Shown piece by piece: positions 10,401 to 19,563 of a stretch of DNA of 64,000 nt (position 1 is the stretch's first letter; the number at the start of each line of letters is the position of its first letter). Made by a program: the position numbers and the translations under genes. Location of the stretch: the NCBI GenBank assembly GCA_027943245.1, contig JANDJZ010000007.1, forward strand, positions 248,001 through 312,000, read 5' to 3'. This DNA is from Acanthamoeba sp. SK_2022b (lineage: Eukaryota; Discosea; Longamoebia; Acanthamoebidae). The notes under the pieces were generated by a model. It saw only the letters and a list, made by a program, of their open reading frames with translations, had not been told where the DNA came from and did not search any database.

Positions 10401-11880
10401 TGGCCACCTGGGTGTAGTCGAAGGTGATGTCGTAGCGGAGGGCGTAGGCAGCCAGGGCCTCAGCTGTGACCATGGCGATGTCGTTCTTGTTGGTCGTTCT
10501 TATGGCCAGCTTGGTCTGTCCGCGGGATGGGCAGAAGCGGCCGATCGAGACTCTGCCCGGTGCTACCCATTTGGCCATTAGGAGTCTTGCCACCTCTTCA
10601 ACTTCCTCTGCTGGGATGTCGAGCGCCATGGTGGTTGTGGGTGTGTTGTACGGTAGGTCGTCCTGTACAACTGCTACCCCTAGCTCCTGCAGCCTGGTTA
10701 CGGCACTCGCGTATTCCGCTGGTTGGAGGTCTTGGATGAGGATGGTGTCTCGGGTCATAAGGTCCTTCCGGTCAAGTTCATCGTCGTCATCCGATCCACT
10801 GCTGAGCTCTTCCACTGTCTCTTCTGCCTCCTCTTCTTCATCGATGGTTGGTCGTCCTGGTCGGTCGCTTGAGTGGACTCGTTTCCTCTTGGTGTAGAGG
10901 GGTGGGTCCATGTGGTCGTATGGGCTCTGGGTAGGTTTGTTGTGGGGTGGGCAAAACTCTGGGTCTTGTGGATCGGTATAAATACTGTCCTTCTTGTACA
11001 CTATTGGCTCCTTGTCTTGGCCAATAGCAGTAGCTTGAGGGGTTTGGGGTTTTTCCAGGCGCTCCCAGAGCCAGGTGAGTGGATCTCTCTTATCAGATAT
11101 GGTCTGGGACTTATCTGCTGTTTGTTCCGGGGTAGGGACTCTTTTTATTGGTTGGGTCTTGAGGTCTAGGTGAGTGTCATTGGCTGGTTGGTTGGCGTTA
11201 TTGTTGGTTGGTGCGTGCCACGATTGTTTTATTTGTTGGGTAGGCCTTTTGGCTTTATTGGGACAAAGGGTGTGCGTCGTGGTGTTTGTGGAGTTGGCTT
11301 GGGGTTCTTTGGTTGGTGCGTCTTGCGATCGAGCGGGCTGGGCGGTGCTTGTGGGAAGGGTATCCTCTTGGGCGGGTGCCAGGGTCGGAGTATATTGGCT
11401 ACCATGACTTGGACGTTTGTTGTGTCTTTTGACATGATCTTGTGTTTTGTGGGTGTGGTCGTGCGGCGTGTGGTGTGGGTAATCCGTGTGGTCCGTTCCC
11501 CTTAAATGGCTTCTTGGTGGTGGTCTTACTTGGGGCGGAGATTTATTGAAGATGTGAATTAATGGGGCATTTCCGTGGAGACTTATGTTAATTGACTGTA
11601 TTTTGGTCTGTTTGGGCAGCGTACAAGGACCAGGGCCTTGGGCGGATTGGTTTCGGCTATCCGTAGCCGGGTGGAGGGCGTTGTTATTTTTTTGGGATTT
11701 TGTTTCTAACAGGGACGATAGAAGTACGGGGACTTCGGCGAGCGTTTGGAGGCTGCTCGTAGCCTTATTATTTATTGGGCCGTGGGGGGTACCCTTGTTA
11801 ATTTTGTTATCTGTTTGCTCGTTCATCTCCCACGCCGCCGGTTCTCCTGTTGCCCGCGGCCATCTTTCTTGTGTATGCAA
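4471..11880 (-). mobile_element. Non-LTR retrotransposon (APE-type LINE with RNase H), apparently full length
   Basis: A minus-strand element with a T22 tract at 4471-4492, its poly(A) tail. A 77-nt 3' untranslated region (4493-4569) follows, then a single intact frame with RRM-like, APE endonuclease, reverse transcriptase, RNase H and Cys/His modules. The order of enzymes matches the RNase H-bearing APE LINEs (I/Tad-like group); exact clade needs a tree. The 5' boundary is not defined: sequence up to about 12043, where the next gene ends, may include its 5' leader, so 11880 is a minimum. I found no target-site duplication by eye. The uninterrupted 7.3-kb frame suggests recent activity. It separates ALG9 from the copine-like gene, both also on the minus strand. 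Confidence 0.93.
4570..11826 (-). CDS. LINE polyprotein: RRM-like, two hydrophobic segments, APE endonuclease, RT, RNase H
   Basis: Replication protein of the retrotransposon, about 2418 aa from the first ATG (cat at 11824-11826) to TAA at 4570-4572. The frame is open further to 11880, with an in-frame stop a little beyond. In order: a Pro/Gln/Thr-rich N-terminus; an acidic patch (GSDDDDELD); an RRM-like domain near 523-605 (VYVSGLAE); hydrophobic stretches near 707-726 and 791-811; an APE endonuclease from about 824 with LQEVG, YNIYAPSG, GDWNA (1001-1005), RIDYCL and TDH (1098-1100); a reverse transcriptase with DLSKAYDSVSH, KGVRQGDGLSPLLF and YCDD (1621-1624); RNase H near 1953-2125 (WTDGG, TGEL, ITDCTSA, GNIEADRLA); and a Cys/His motif beginning CHLC near 2257. 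All catalytic residues expected for APE, RT and RNase H are present. Usual LINEs split an RNA-binding ORF1 from ORF2; here both are in one frame. Confidence 0.95.
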   Translation of the reverse strand: MNEQTDNKINKGTPHGPINNKATSSLQTLAEVPVLLSSLLETKSQKNNNALHPATDSRNQSAQGPGPCTLPKQTKIQSINISLHGNAPLIHIFNKSPPQVRPPPRSHLRGTDHTDYPHHTPHDHTHKTQDHVKRHNKRPSHGSQYTPTLAPAQEDTLPTSTAQPARSQDAPTKEPQANSTNTTTHTLCPNKAKRPTQQIKQSWHAPTNNNANQPANDTHLDLKTQPIKRVPTPEQTADKSQTISDKRDPLTWLWERLEKPQTPQATAIGQDKEPIVYKKDSIYTDPQDPEFCPPHNKPTQSPYDHMDPPLYTKRKRVHSSDRPGRPTIDEEEEAEETVEELSSGSDDDDELDRKDLMTRDTILIQDLQPAEYASAVTRLQELGVAVVQDDLPYNTPTTTMALDIPAEEVEEVARLLMAKWVAPGRVSIGRFCPSRGQTKLAIRTTNKNDIAMVTAEALAAYALRYDITFDYTQVAISMVVPGTWTVTLDDAALASKLCALYKIVLFGKELSISPWKESLRQAEHRVYVSGLAETTSRRGVTQYFGKKCGEIIDHHYGKLPDGRMALWITIQFKTAKSLTQAIKLNGTKPTPPNDINTHLLIRIHTNTQEKKASMASVSQSPGPSLRKNVKQTSSARQEWPPDKQPEQQPNKPASRDKPIGEPVTPQQWLNATRMHAYWYRTSRSAPDRHTQVRTKPTRPRLHQKSNINWALLVALVLLGLPTVAANTCYKKPNKALIDDTRHLNILFKWKETQGHTHTTIPITQAYKKKKRRIESTNPATPPHSALYHQQIIWSLVTLSLLLLHLPGVEAAGTNGGSTNTNTAMATAITLISLNIRKNWREIPMLCQAMKTNNRDIAALQEVGRWSEEYPVELERAATSHGFSILWNLKSKLATVAHRRSKGTRQQPYKSTPTRIKPGGGTAYIIKEELVCRTTIHNTTKTNGKNMARLHRLSIRGAGQDINFYNIYAPSGNEVKNNKFISEHIPRIIQNTSNKTPFALIGDWNATLSPGEKWTNYGRTSRQKQYRAIWDLVNTKRVVDIHREMNPQCNKHTFRQLKKPKKNKTQPRITTTRIDYCLTNKYMSRRVTHTDIQPAPINTDHDLISVTFTTDTPRHQTRTPPTRPDTRPTYKLNGDKEKAELKHQLAALAQQRRDASTDLTPINVQGAHNELTKDINIALDQVIPKTIGKAPVPFWNAADAESKKYRRDITKAINALAHSLRHRSAPDLGAGTRIRLLGEEITVPTVYSVPQIEKSMTMLMERRKALSKTIKKSQNEMARSNACRFANKLVEAGHSNHRDFWRLLGTQKQAQQCIRAVRTPHNGTVQYHTDEDTIKNEFANWWGRLFTSTPDQQGPEPWTEHIQQISTKHNSLLSQTITIEEVKNTIKDMKNTTPGTDGIPAAALKALPDLHIEILVHIFNRCLRGEHIPDSWKEAAITLIYKEGDKAHPGNYRPITLLQVQYKLYTSILTNRLYKAFNKTVLSKLQNGFRPGHSSQNCIRALTDAIEDSHQRNKEIHLAYIDLSKAYDSVSHNALLKVLALHGVNDSFIKAIKNIYLNSTVQLKINNTLTKKIPYSKGVRQGDGLSPLLFIIFLNPLLKWIEEDRRAGYTFASQFRLALLAYCDDIVLLGRNKADIDSTFEKLTLYYDHHNLQINTSKSGYTTNAPDQSHNLKYHDSHISKIGPDEHYKYLGIWISLTLNWDRQITETKNKVTACLAMLKGKRLPADLMASVLNATAIAVVAYSLHAVPYSKETLLHINRQMANALKQKLGLARRYDSEPMFLKKNEGGLGLLDLHSKAQFINISSTTNMLNTNTVATDTILASMTNLPSPSNTLGRWQTALQTARIVPVINMVDPNFIHVGCNSNNMTIQKLYKLGITRWKLLPQQPDLLKKYCEMVHLPSKANAEDIEELVNKLKLINKHNIKERTNLPTNKLVLADTEGLHHINYATNTMRMWTDGGYKDGISTAAVYAGNHAHLQRRVLIKHGQSSFTGELVAILMALQMAPTNINLEIITDCTSAISAIENFGKWKASHQANTEGRSIIRAALTHIKLRKKAKLNTLFTYIPSHIDRKTAKFQEIGGSDLAKWEGKIKAIKDWHGADYSDIVAGNIEADRLATEARTQPTSVYHYNSSSALDRMVLINTTGGLVESGLKDIINLNHTNTIKAKQSAHKSRGEYLRDKHTDYTRSVVQGGKGDRGLNLWALKARFKSQAPNAERMHLYWDRTGNNNVWVARAEPDGPQAETWRLNKRVYSTQECHLCTKAAPCGEDTAILIQEPPRPGHKDMHHHVYTECQATQHLRNTRNQEIVEHILATSENKQIRPNDITLWFGEGPVETLDPTDPRSALAKYNGNMGALGFCPLALKQAMRMWGVPKTAVDNCIREVLHTVCQYARKMWHVHREGAIVVRKAANNTRKGIT

Positions 11881-12043
11881 GAAGAAATGCGAATTACAAA
11901 ACCTTTACAAAGAAAAGAAAGAGAAATTTGCGACCAGCGCGACGCCAACGACTGGCGAGTCTTGGGGTCTTCTTTGGGAGGTTTTCATTGCGTCTCAGCA
12001 CAACGAGAGAGAGAGAGAGAGAAGCGGTGGAGAAACGCGTCCG
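11881..12043. other. LINE 5' leader / copine-like 3' UTR junction
   Basis: A 163-bp interval between the LINE frame and the stop of the next minus-strand gene. It holds an A-rich stretch (11893-11930) and a (GA)n run at about 12003-12022. The exact LINE insertion boundary lies somewhere here and could not be fixed. Confidence 0.45.
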
Positions 12044-12847
12044 TTACAGGAGTCTGAGCTTCCTGATGGCCAAGTACTGCTCGGGGATCTCCATGAGCGC
12101 AGCGAGGGCGAAGCTTATCTGCACGCAGAGACCAGACACACGTGTGTCAGAGCCAAGAACAGAACTGGAAGGCTGCGTCACGGAAAGGAATTGGGGAGGT
12201 GTTACATCGGGGTGCCTGCCCTGCATGGCCTTGTTGAACTCCACGAACTGGAACTGTGGACAGCCGTGGCCGAGCACAAGAAGGGTTAAGGATCACTCTC
12301 GCTGCTTACACGGTAGTGGCATGAGCGAGGAGAGAGTGGGAGGGGAAATGACTTACGTTATCGAACTTGCGAGCAGGCAGACCGTCGTCCTGCAATGTCG
12401 AAGAGGAGGCGATGTGTGGTGAGCTACGAACGTGCATGTGGAGGGAGAGAGAGGGAGAGTAGTACGAATTCTTGCATAGTCTCCCAGGGACCGTCGCCCA
12501 CACCCACCACAATGATGGAGAGCGGATAGTTGGAGGCCTCCACGATGGCATTCACCGTTTCCCTTTCGCTGGTCACCTGCAAGGAAGACGCGCGCGGTCA
12601 GAAGTTGTAGACGCCACACAGCAGAGACGATCTCAGCACAGCATTGCGCGCGTGGCGGGCAGTAATGTACCTGCCCGTCAGCGATGATGATGAGGATGTG
12701 ATACGAGCGCGTCTCCCGCACAAGGCGAATGGCCTCATAGATGATCGGCGCACTGATCACACCACCACCACACCACGTTAGTAGCTGTCGTCGTCATCGT
12801 CATGCCGTATGGCAGGGAGCGTACAATGAAGTGGGGCCTGTTCACAC

Positions 12848-12918
<71 letters not shown>

Positions 12919-13712
12919 GTTGTGAGTCGACACAGAGAGCAATGGGCCAGCAAGGTGTGGGTGGTACCGCTGAGCTGAACCGAGGGAGTGATCTCCCTGT
13001 AGCGTGCCAAAGCCTCCTCAAGGCCACGGCACGGGCGAGCGTCGGGGAAGAACCGAAACACGCCACTGTGGGCGCGCGCGATAAGTCAGAGTCGGCGGCC
13101 ATTCACTCACCCCCGCACAGCTCCAGCGTTGGTTGCATACATGTCGTTGGTGGTGATGTCCCCGAAGCCGTAGGCGGGGATGAGGTGATCGTCGTCGAAC
13201 GGCGCCAGCGTGCGACCGAGGATATCGATGGCCTGCTCGTACGGGTTGGGCCCCTTGAGGCCCCTCAGGTCGTGCAGCGACTGTCCACCGAACGTCCTCC
13301 TGATTAAAGAAATATTAAATTGAGAAAAATAAATTAAATAGAATATTAATAAAAATGCAAATAATAAGATTAAAATATTCATTCATCGAGCTTGCTGCGG
13401 GGTAAATTAATGAGGCGTGAAGTACCGGCCGTTGTATTCGTTGGATTTTGTGTAATCAATGCCGAGAATGAGGTTGGAGCTTTCGAGACCGGCTTTGCGC
13501 AGCATCTCCTGCACCTCTTCAATAGTCTCGTACTTGTCCAAGATGGTTGCGAACCCTGCCGTCCCTGCAGACGGGGACGCTCCACCGGCTGTGGAGGACG
13601 ACCCCTTGCCCAGCACCGCCATGAAGGCAAGGTAGACCAACCAAATCACTGCCACCACCGCCACCAGCTCCAACATGTTGTTCTTTTGTGTGGCACGGCG
13701 TATAACGTTCAC
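12044..13712 (-). CDS. Copine/RGLG-type vWA protein with N-terminal membrane anchor
   Basis: A multi-exon gene with a von Willebrand A domain of the copine/RGLG family. The first exon (13712 or the later ATG at 13676) gives [20 protein letters not shown], a single hydrophobic anchor. After it come [20 protein letters not shown] (the metal-binding IDxTxS of the MIDAS), [106 protein letters not shown] and finally [15 protein letters not shown], stop at 12044. The ending resembles RGLG ubiquitin ligases, but there is no RING finger and no C2 domain. It may therefore be a membrane-tethered adaptor. One intron carries (AC)n(GA)n and another is extremely AT-rich (13302-13385). Family assignment is firm; function is inferred. 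Confidence 0.85.
12849..12918. repeat. (AC)n(AG)n compound microsatellite in the vWA gene
   Basis: About 49 bp of AC followed by about 21 bp of AG. In the minus-strand transcript it reads as a pyrimidine-rich (CU)n then (GU)n. It lies in the intron after [15 protein letters not shown]. Confidence 0.93.
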
Positions 13713-13838
13713 ATAAATGCGACTGTCAAATTCGGAGGTGGTGGCCTCTTGTGACAGGGACAGACGCCCAAAGACGCGTTGCGGTGAGACTACCTCGTTT
13801 GCGAGCTACTTTCTTTGCCTTTGCAGACGCTACATGCA
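13713..13838. other. Short tandem intergenic gap
   Basis: A 126-bp interval between the stop of the MFS gene and the start of the vWA gene, both on the minus strand. It must hold the MFS 3' end and the vWA promoter. No distinct motif was recognised. Confidence 0.5.
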
Positions 13839-15896
13839 CTATCGTAGCGTGAGCCGTGGCAGGCGACGATGGAGAAAGAGAGGATAGATGGCGAGGAGGA
13901 GGGTGCTGGCCAATTGAGCCAGGTCGATGTAGTAGAAGGAACCCAGCTCGTAGGCGAGCGCTAGGAAGAACTGCTGGGAGTAGTTCATGCACCCGGAGAT
14001 GAAGATGCACGTGCCCCACAGCTTGCCAAAGTTGCCGTAGCCATACCTGCTCGGCGCCCCGACCACATTGCACGCGGGTCAGAACAGCGTCGGTGGCCAG
14101 TCAACGTGAGTGTGGCGATGAGTACATCTCGATGAGCAGTGCGATCAGCGCGGTGTAGAAGAGCGCTCGGTAGATGGAGAGGACGGCAAAGGTGAGGAAC
14201 TGCAATTCCAGGCTGGGCACGATCTTGAGCACGCCAAACAGCAGCGCGCACACGTGCACCGACACCATCGACCCCACGACTCCTTCGAAGAGGGCAACTC
14301 ACGTGAGATCACAGGGGAAGGCGGCAGGTTTGGGCCCCAGCGAAGATGAATGTATGTGAGCGGTAGGTACCGGCTCTGTCCACGCCCCAACCGATGAGCG
14401 GGCCCACTATGAAGACAGCAGGCAGGATCCACGAGAAAGCCTCCACGTAAAAATCCACTGCGGTTCATCAATGTGAGGGCACAGATGAGCGTGAGAACGA
14501 AAACGATTGGGTGAGTGGATGGGTGCATATGGTACCGGTGGCACGGTCGCTGGTGATGCGTTCGAGCTGGATGGCCACTGTGCCGACGTACATGTTGAGC
14601 CACATCACCGAAATCGCGGTGTAGACGACGAAGAACCAGTAGTCGATCGACGTGATCTGCTGCTTGAATGGCTGTTCCCACATCGGCACGCTTCGCTGAA
14701 CCACTCCAATGTCGCCCTCACCAGATCCCATGAGCGGAAGCACTTCATCACTCATCTGCTTGACTTTGAGCGCGTCCTCTTCATCTACACGGTGAAGGCA
14801 AATAGGATAAATAAATAAAAGCAGAGCAAGGACAGACGGAGCATGACAAACCTTCGACCTCCTTGCTCTCAGTCTCTTGGGGAGCGGAGAGGGCCAACGG
14901 CCATGTGATCGCGCAGAGGAGCACAAGGACGGCTATGGACGAATAACAAATGAAGAAGCTCTGTATGGAGAACCCCGTCGACTTGTACACCAACTGCGTT
15001 GAAGCGATATGGGTGAGTCATGAACTATTCGGCGTGCTCTACATAAGAACGGTACGCACCCCGTAGAGAGGGAACACGACGGTGCTCGCATCGAAGGCCA
15101 CGCTGTAGATACCTAGCACGGTGACCCTCCTCTTGCCAAATAGCTCACTAGAAGTGATTGCACGTCACGATCAGTCGTAATTACTTGAACGACCTGCATG
15201 CGTGGATAGCGTAGGGCACCTCAGTCGGACGAGGCCATAGAACATACCACACCCACCCGCAGCAATGCCGACGAACCCAATCGCGTAGGCATCGAACCCT
15301 GGAGCAGCAAGATATCGATATGTCGGAGTTAGTCACGATCCCATACGGTGGGAGATCGGAGTTGCTAAGGAAGCATGACCTCACCTTGAGGACGGGAGAA
15401 GGCAAAAAGCAGACAGCCGGCGCCGAAGAAGACTGAGGCGAGCGGAAGAATGACCCGGGGCCCGAGATAGTCCACCAGGAAGCCCCAGGCAAGGGTGGTC
15501 AAGCCGAGCGACATCACCGCCATCGTGTAGATCAGGGTGAGCCGCAGGTCCTGCGCCTCACACTGCAACGCAGTACGTGCATCATAAGTTTATTTCTATA
15601 AATAAGTGATGGCAAAAACAGGGAAATACCCAATGAAAAGAAAGGTAAATAAATAAATAAATACAATTGTAATTAAAAGCTATGGGAACCAGAGGACGAA
15701 CGGTTTGGTCGGCCGGAGCGGAGTCGTCCACACACAGCTCGCTGTAAACGCCCTGCTCCTGGAGGATGAGCAAAATGGGAGACCAGCCATAAACGGACCC
15801 TGTGGTGGTGAGCATGATGAAGGTGGAGACCACCAGCACCACCGCCTTCTCCAGCGCGGACTCGCCCCGGAGCCGGAAGGCGTCAAGCAGCGGCAT
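13839..15896 (-). CDS. SLC43-like major facilitator superfamily transporter
   Basis: A multi-exon membrane transporter of the MFS fold, closest by eye to the SLC43 amino-acid transporters and related fungal proteins. The first exon starts MPLLDAFRLRGE at 15896, then a hydrophobic helix and SVYGWSPILLILQEQGVYSE, typical of the SLC43 first helix. The next exon starts CEAQDLRLTLIYTM and contains DYLGPRVILPLAS, the helix 2-3 loop. Later exons give GFDAYAIGFVGIAAGG, SELFGKRRVTVLGIYS, a hydrophilic central loop (EEDALKVKQMSDEV), ITSIDYWFFVVYTAISV, VFIVGPLIGWGVDR and GYGNFGKLWGTC, ending PLFLHRRLPRLTLR with TAG at 13839-13841. Substrate is unknown. An acceptor-like CAG near 16018 suggests a 5' UTR intron. 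It is divergent from the DENN gene. Confidence 0.8.
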
Positions 15897-16329
15897 CGTC
15901 TGTCGCTCCTGGTGCAGGCTACTTGCGTGCCGCGAGTTATAAGCTGGACCGGCTGCCGCGGAGGATGACTACAACGGAGGACACCCGAGTGATACCCACG
16001 GCATCCGACTTCTGGAAATGAAATGGAAATGAAATGTAGTAAATAAGAAAGAAAAGATTGGAAAGGCAAGAACCAGCCAAGAGGGAAGCACAGGGAAACA
16101 GATGGAGGCGGACAGCTCGCCGTACAAAGGGAGCGGAGGAGGAAGACCGAGGGTGGGTGCAGTATTGAGACACGCCAACTCCACGGGGAAGAACCAAAGG
16201 CGCAAATCTACTTCGCTCCTCGAGCAGCGACGGCAAGCTACCGTTCGCAAGATACAAGCCAAGCGTGATTTCTTGAACGTACAATCCTCCTCCTTCTTGT
16301 TTTTCCTAAGCTCCTTCGACGGTTGTTTC
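15897..16329. promoter_or_regulatory. Divergent promoter region, MFS (-) / DENN (+)
   Basis: A 433-bp gap between two head-to-head genes. The left part probably contains a 5' UTR intron of the MFS gene: a T-rich tract in minus sense ending at an acceptor CAG near 16018. An alternative DENN start at 16102 would extend that protein into this interval. No TATA box stands out. Confidence 0.45.
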
Positions 16330-19300
16330 ATGTCTCACCTTCTCGTCAATCGCCAGCGCGTCTCCCTGAATCAATCTCTTAGCCATAGGGCGTTAAGTGA
16401 GCTGCACAAGTAAGTACTGCCTTCTCCTGGCGTTTCGACTGCTGTACTCACGAACCTCCAGGCGTACTGCTCTCGATCTGCAGGAGGCGGTCCGACCAAG
16501 CCGCAAGGGTCACCTGTTTGAACATTTCATCGTTGTTGGGTGGCCACCATCGGTGCGCGTCAATCCCAAGCTGCCACCACAGCAGCAGCTCTCCGCTCCG
16601 ACCATCCTGTACAAGGTACGATTGCGGAGGCTCTACTTCAGCCAAGTGGCTCTTGCTCTCTGTGCTCACATTTCACTCTACCAGTACCCCGAGGAAGACA
16701 GCAGCAAGAAGTCGGGCCTGGTCGAGGATGCGGTCGTGCACTTTTGCTTCCCCAACCGGGTAAATAGTCTCTGGGGTGGTTGTGTGTCTCTTCTCCGTCC
16801 AGGTAGCGAGGCTCACGCATGCGGGGCGCTACGCTTCGTCGCATACTATGTGGTCTAGGTCCAGCCGTGGATTCAGCCGCGCAACAACGCCAAGTCGAGC
16901 GAGAAGCTGGAGCAGAAGATTCTGTTTCCCATCGACGACCTGAGCAACTCGGAGCACTCGTACATCTTCCTGATGACCGGCGACGGGCAGTTCCTCTACG
17001 GAGTGTGCGTCAGCCAGGAAGAACTCCTCTCGGTAACACCTCTTTGGCTCTGCGTGCACTACACCCCTTTATTCATCTTCATCTTGGACCTGTCGCGTCG
17101 TACAGCCGATCGACAAGCCGTCGTTCATGCGAGGACCGGCCTATTCGCCGCCGGATGGCCTGTCCAAGGAAGACCTGGAGTACGACGTGGCCGCGCCCCG
17201 CGTCTACTGCTTCATCACCCGTTTCCCCTTCTTCCAGCTCCACTTTAACATGCTCTACCATCTTCTGGGTAAGTGCCCACACACCACGTGTGACCGTCGT
17301 GTGGGCACCAACCCGTGGGTCCATGGCATGTTGGCACAGAGTTGGAGAGGAAGAGCAACGCCGATGCCACGGTGCGGCGTGAGCAGTACATCGCACGTAA
17401 GAAGCGAGAGCGGTCGGCCTCCGTGGCCAAGTCCGAGAGCGACATGAACTCCAAATGGTTCAGTAACCTGGGCAGCTGGTTCAGCAAAAAGAGCAAAGGT
17501 CAGGCCTTGCCCCTCCCCAAGCTCGCGTGCGCGTACTTTGCGTCTAACCCAAGACCGATCGGCCTAGGTTCGCCGACCGAGTCGCCGCACAAGCCAGCCG
17601 TGGTTCCCTCTCTGCGCGTTTCGTCCACTCCTCCGGTGATTGAGGAGCCGAAGGCGAGCGGAGGAAGCAGGAACCCGATTCCCATAACCCGCGGTAACTT
17701 GCGGTCCCCCCCCCCCTTGCTTGCGCAGCGGCGCACGCCACCCGATCTTTCCGGAGTTGACGAGCCAGCCGTGGCGCGTGTGCACAGAGCTGCGAAGTTC
17801 ACATAGCTCGGAGAACATGGAATCGATGAAGGAGCGGCTTCATGACTTTCACTCGGCCGTCACCACCAGAGGTCGGGCCGCGACCGAGGCCGTGTCGCCC
17901 GCCCCTCACCTCAGTTCGCCGTTCATTGCGGCAGGACCAAGCGCCAATCAGCCCGCTGGCGTCGTCGATGACGCGGACCAGAAGAAAGCCAGCGAAGACA
18001 TGATCAAACGGTTGCAGAGTCACCACGCGGCCATCATTAACGCGCAGGCCAAGAAGGCCCGCGAGAAGCAGCACAGGGCCAAGGAGCAGGAGTACGACGA
18101 AAAGATTCAGCGAATCATCGAGAGCGTGCACCACGCCCAACGCCCCCAGCCCCCTTCTCCCCAGTCGCCGCCCAACCAGGGCGCTGCGCCACCAGCCCGA
18201 CTGGTATGCCAGCCCCTCCTCGCCCGCATCACGTTACCCAGTCCCGAACGCAGCGTGGTTGAATGTGTCCATGCGATGGCCAACACGTTGCGCGCGTGCA
18301 GGGACACCGACGCAACAGGAGTGACGTGTCGGCGATCGTGCGCAACACGGCTATGGCTCGCGAGAGCAACCACTCGCTGCTCGACACGGTCGAGGAGGAC
18401 GAGTCTCTCCCGGCGGCGACGCCTTTGCCCGCCAGCACGTGCCAGGAGGGCGGGCGGGCGGCGCTGACTACGCCGCCCACCACGCGAAGGTCGGCGATGC
18501 TGAACCTCTCGCCCGACGAGAGGAGGACGAGGCGCAGCTCCGCCTATATCAGGAACAGGCCGTTCATGGAGCAGCGGCAGGAAGAAGAGGAGCAGGAGCG
18601 GGAGGAGGCCATCCGCGACGGAGAGGACGAGGAAGCGGCACGGGCGCGGCAGCGCAACAAGGTGCTCGAGGTGCTCAACGAGTACTACGCCACCGAGGCC
18701 AAGTCACTGGAGAGCTTCACGGCCAAGCTGCCTCGCAACCGACGCAAGTCGGGCAACCTCTCCGTGACTCCCGTACGGGCCCGCCCACTCTCCCTTCAGC
18801 CCTCGAGGTCTGATCGTGTGCGGTTTGTGTTGCCCCCTCCAAACAATCTCCCTTGAGATGAGCCCAGAAAGGTGAGGAGGAGAAGGCCATCGCCGAGTGG
18901 TGCTTGCCGTCGCTCCTGCGCCTGGTGTCGCTCGAACACTTCACAGTTTTGCTGCGCGCGCTCGTGCTCGAGTTCAAGGTGGTGGTCGTCAGCAAGAACC
19001 TGGGCATCCTCGCCAACGTGGTGTACGCCGTCATTCCTGTGCATCGTCATTTCTACTTCCTCGATTGATTAATCGATTCCGAGCGGATGCAACTAATCTG
19101 TCGCACGCATTGATGGGCGCAGATTGTCGGTGATCGCCCTCTTGCGCCCCCTCATGTGGCAGGGCCCATTCATTCCCATTCTGCCGCGCAACATGGACGA
19201 GTGTGTCGAGTCTCCCGGTACCACCACTCCTCCATCCTGGCCGACGCGCACGCACGCACGCACGCACGCACATGCACATGCACACGCGCTGCTGACCATC

Positions 19301-19531
19301 GCGTGCAGTGCCGTTCATTATTGGCGTGCAGGAGATACAGCCGGACAGGGAGAACATCGTGCGAAGCGATTGTCTGGTGCTTGACGTGGAGAACGACGCG
19401 CTCACCCTGCCGTCCTACCACCTCCCCAACCTCCCCAAGGAGCGCGAGCTGTACGCCATGCCGCCTGAGGCTGTAGACAAACACAGCTTCCCCTCACGCG
19501 TGTCAGCTAACCATTTTCCTCCCTCTTTGAC

Positions 19532-19563
<32 letters not shown>

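Noticed and set aside
4471..12043. Target-site duplication for the LINE
   Set aside because: I compared the bases beside the poly(T) end (CGACATTCTCAC) with 11880-12043 and saw no matching direct repeat.
19247..19288. Possible CRISPR-like or telomeric repeat array
   Set aside because: The unit is a simple tetranucleotide within a 60-100-nt intron, with no spacers.
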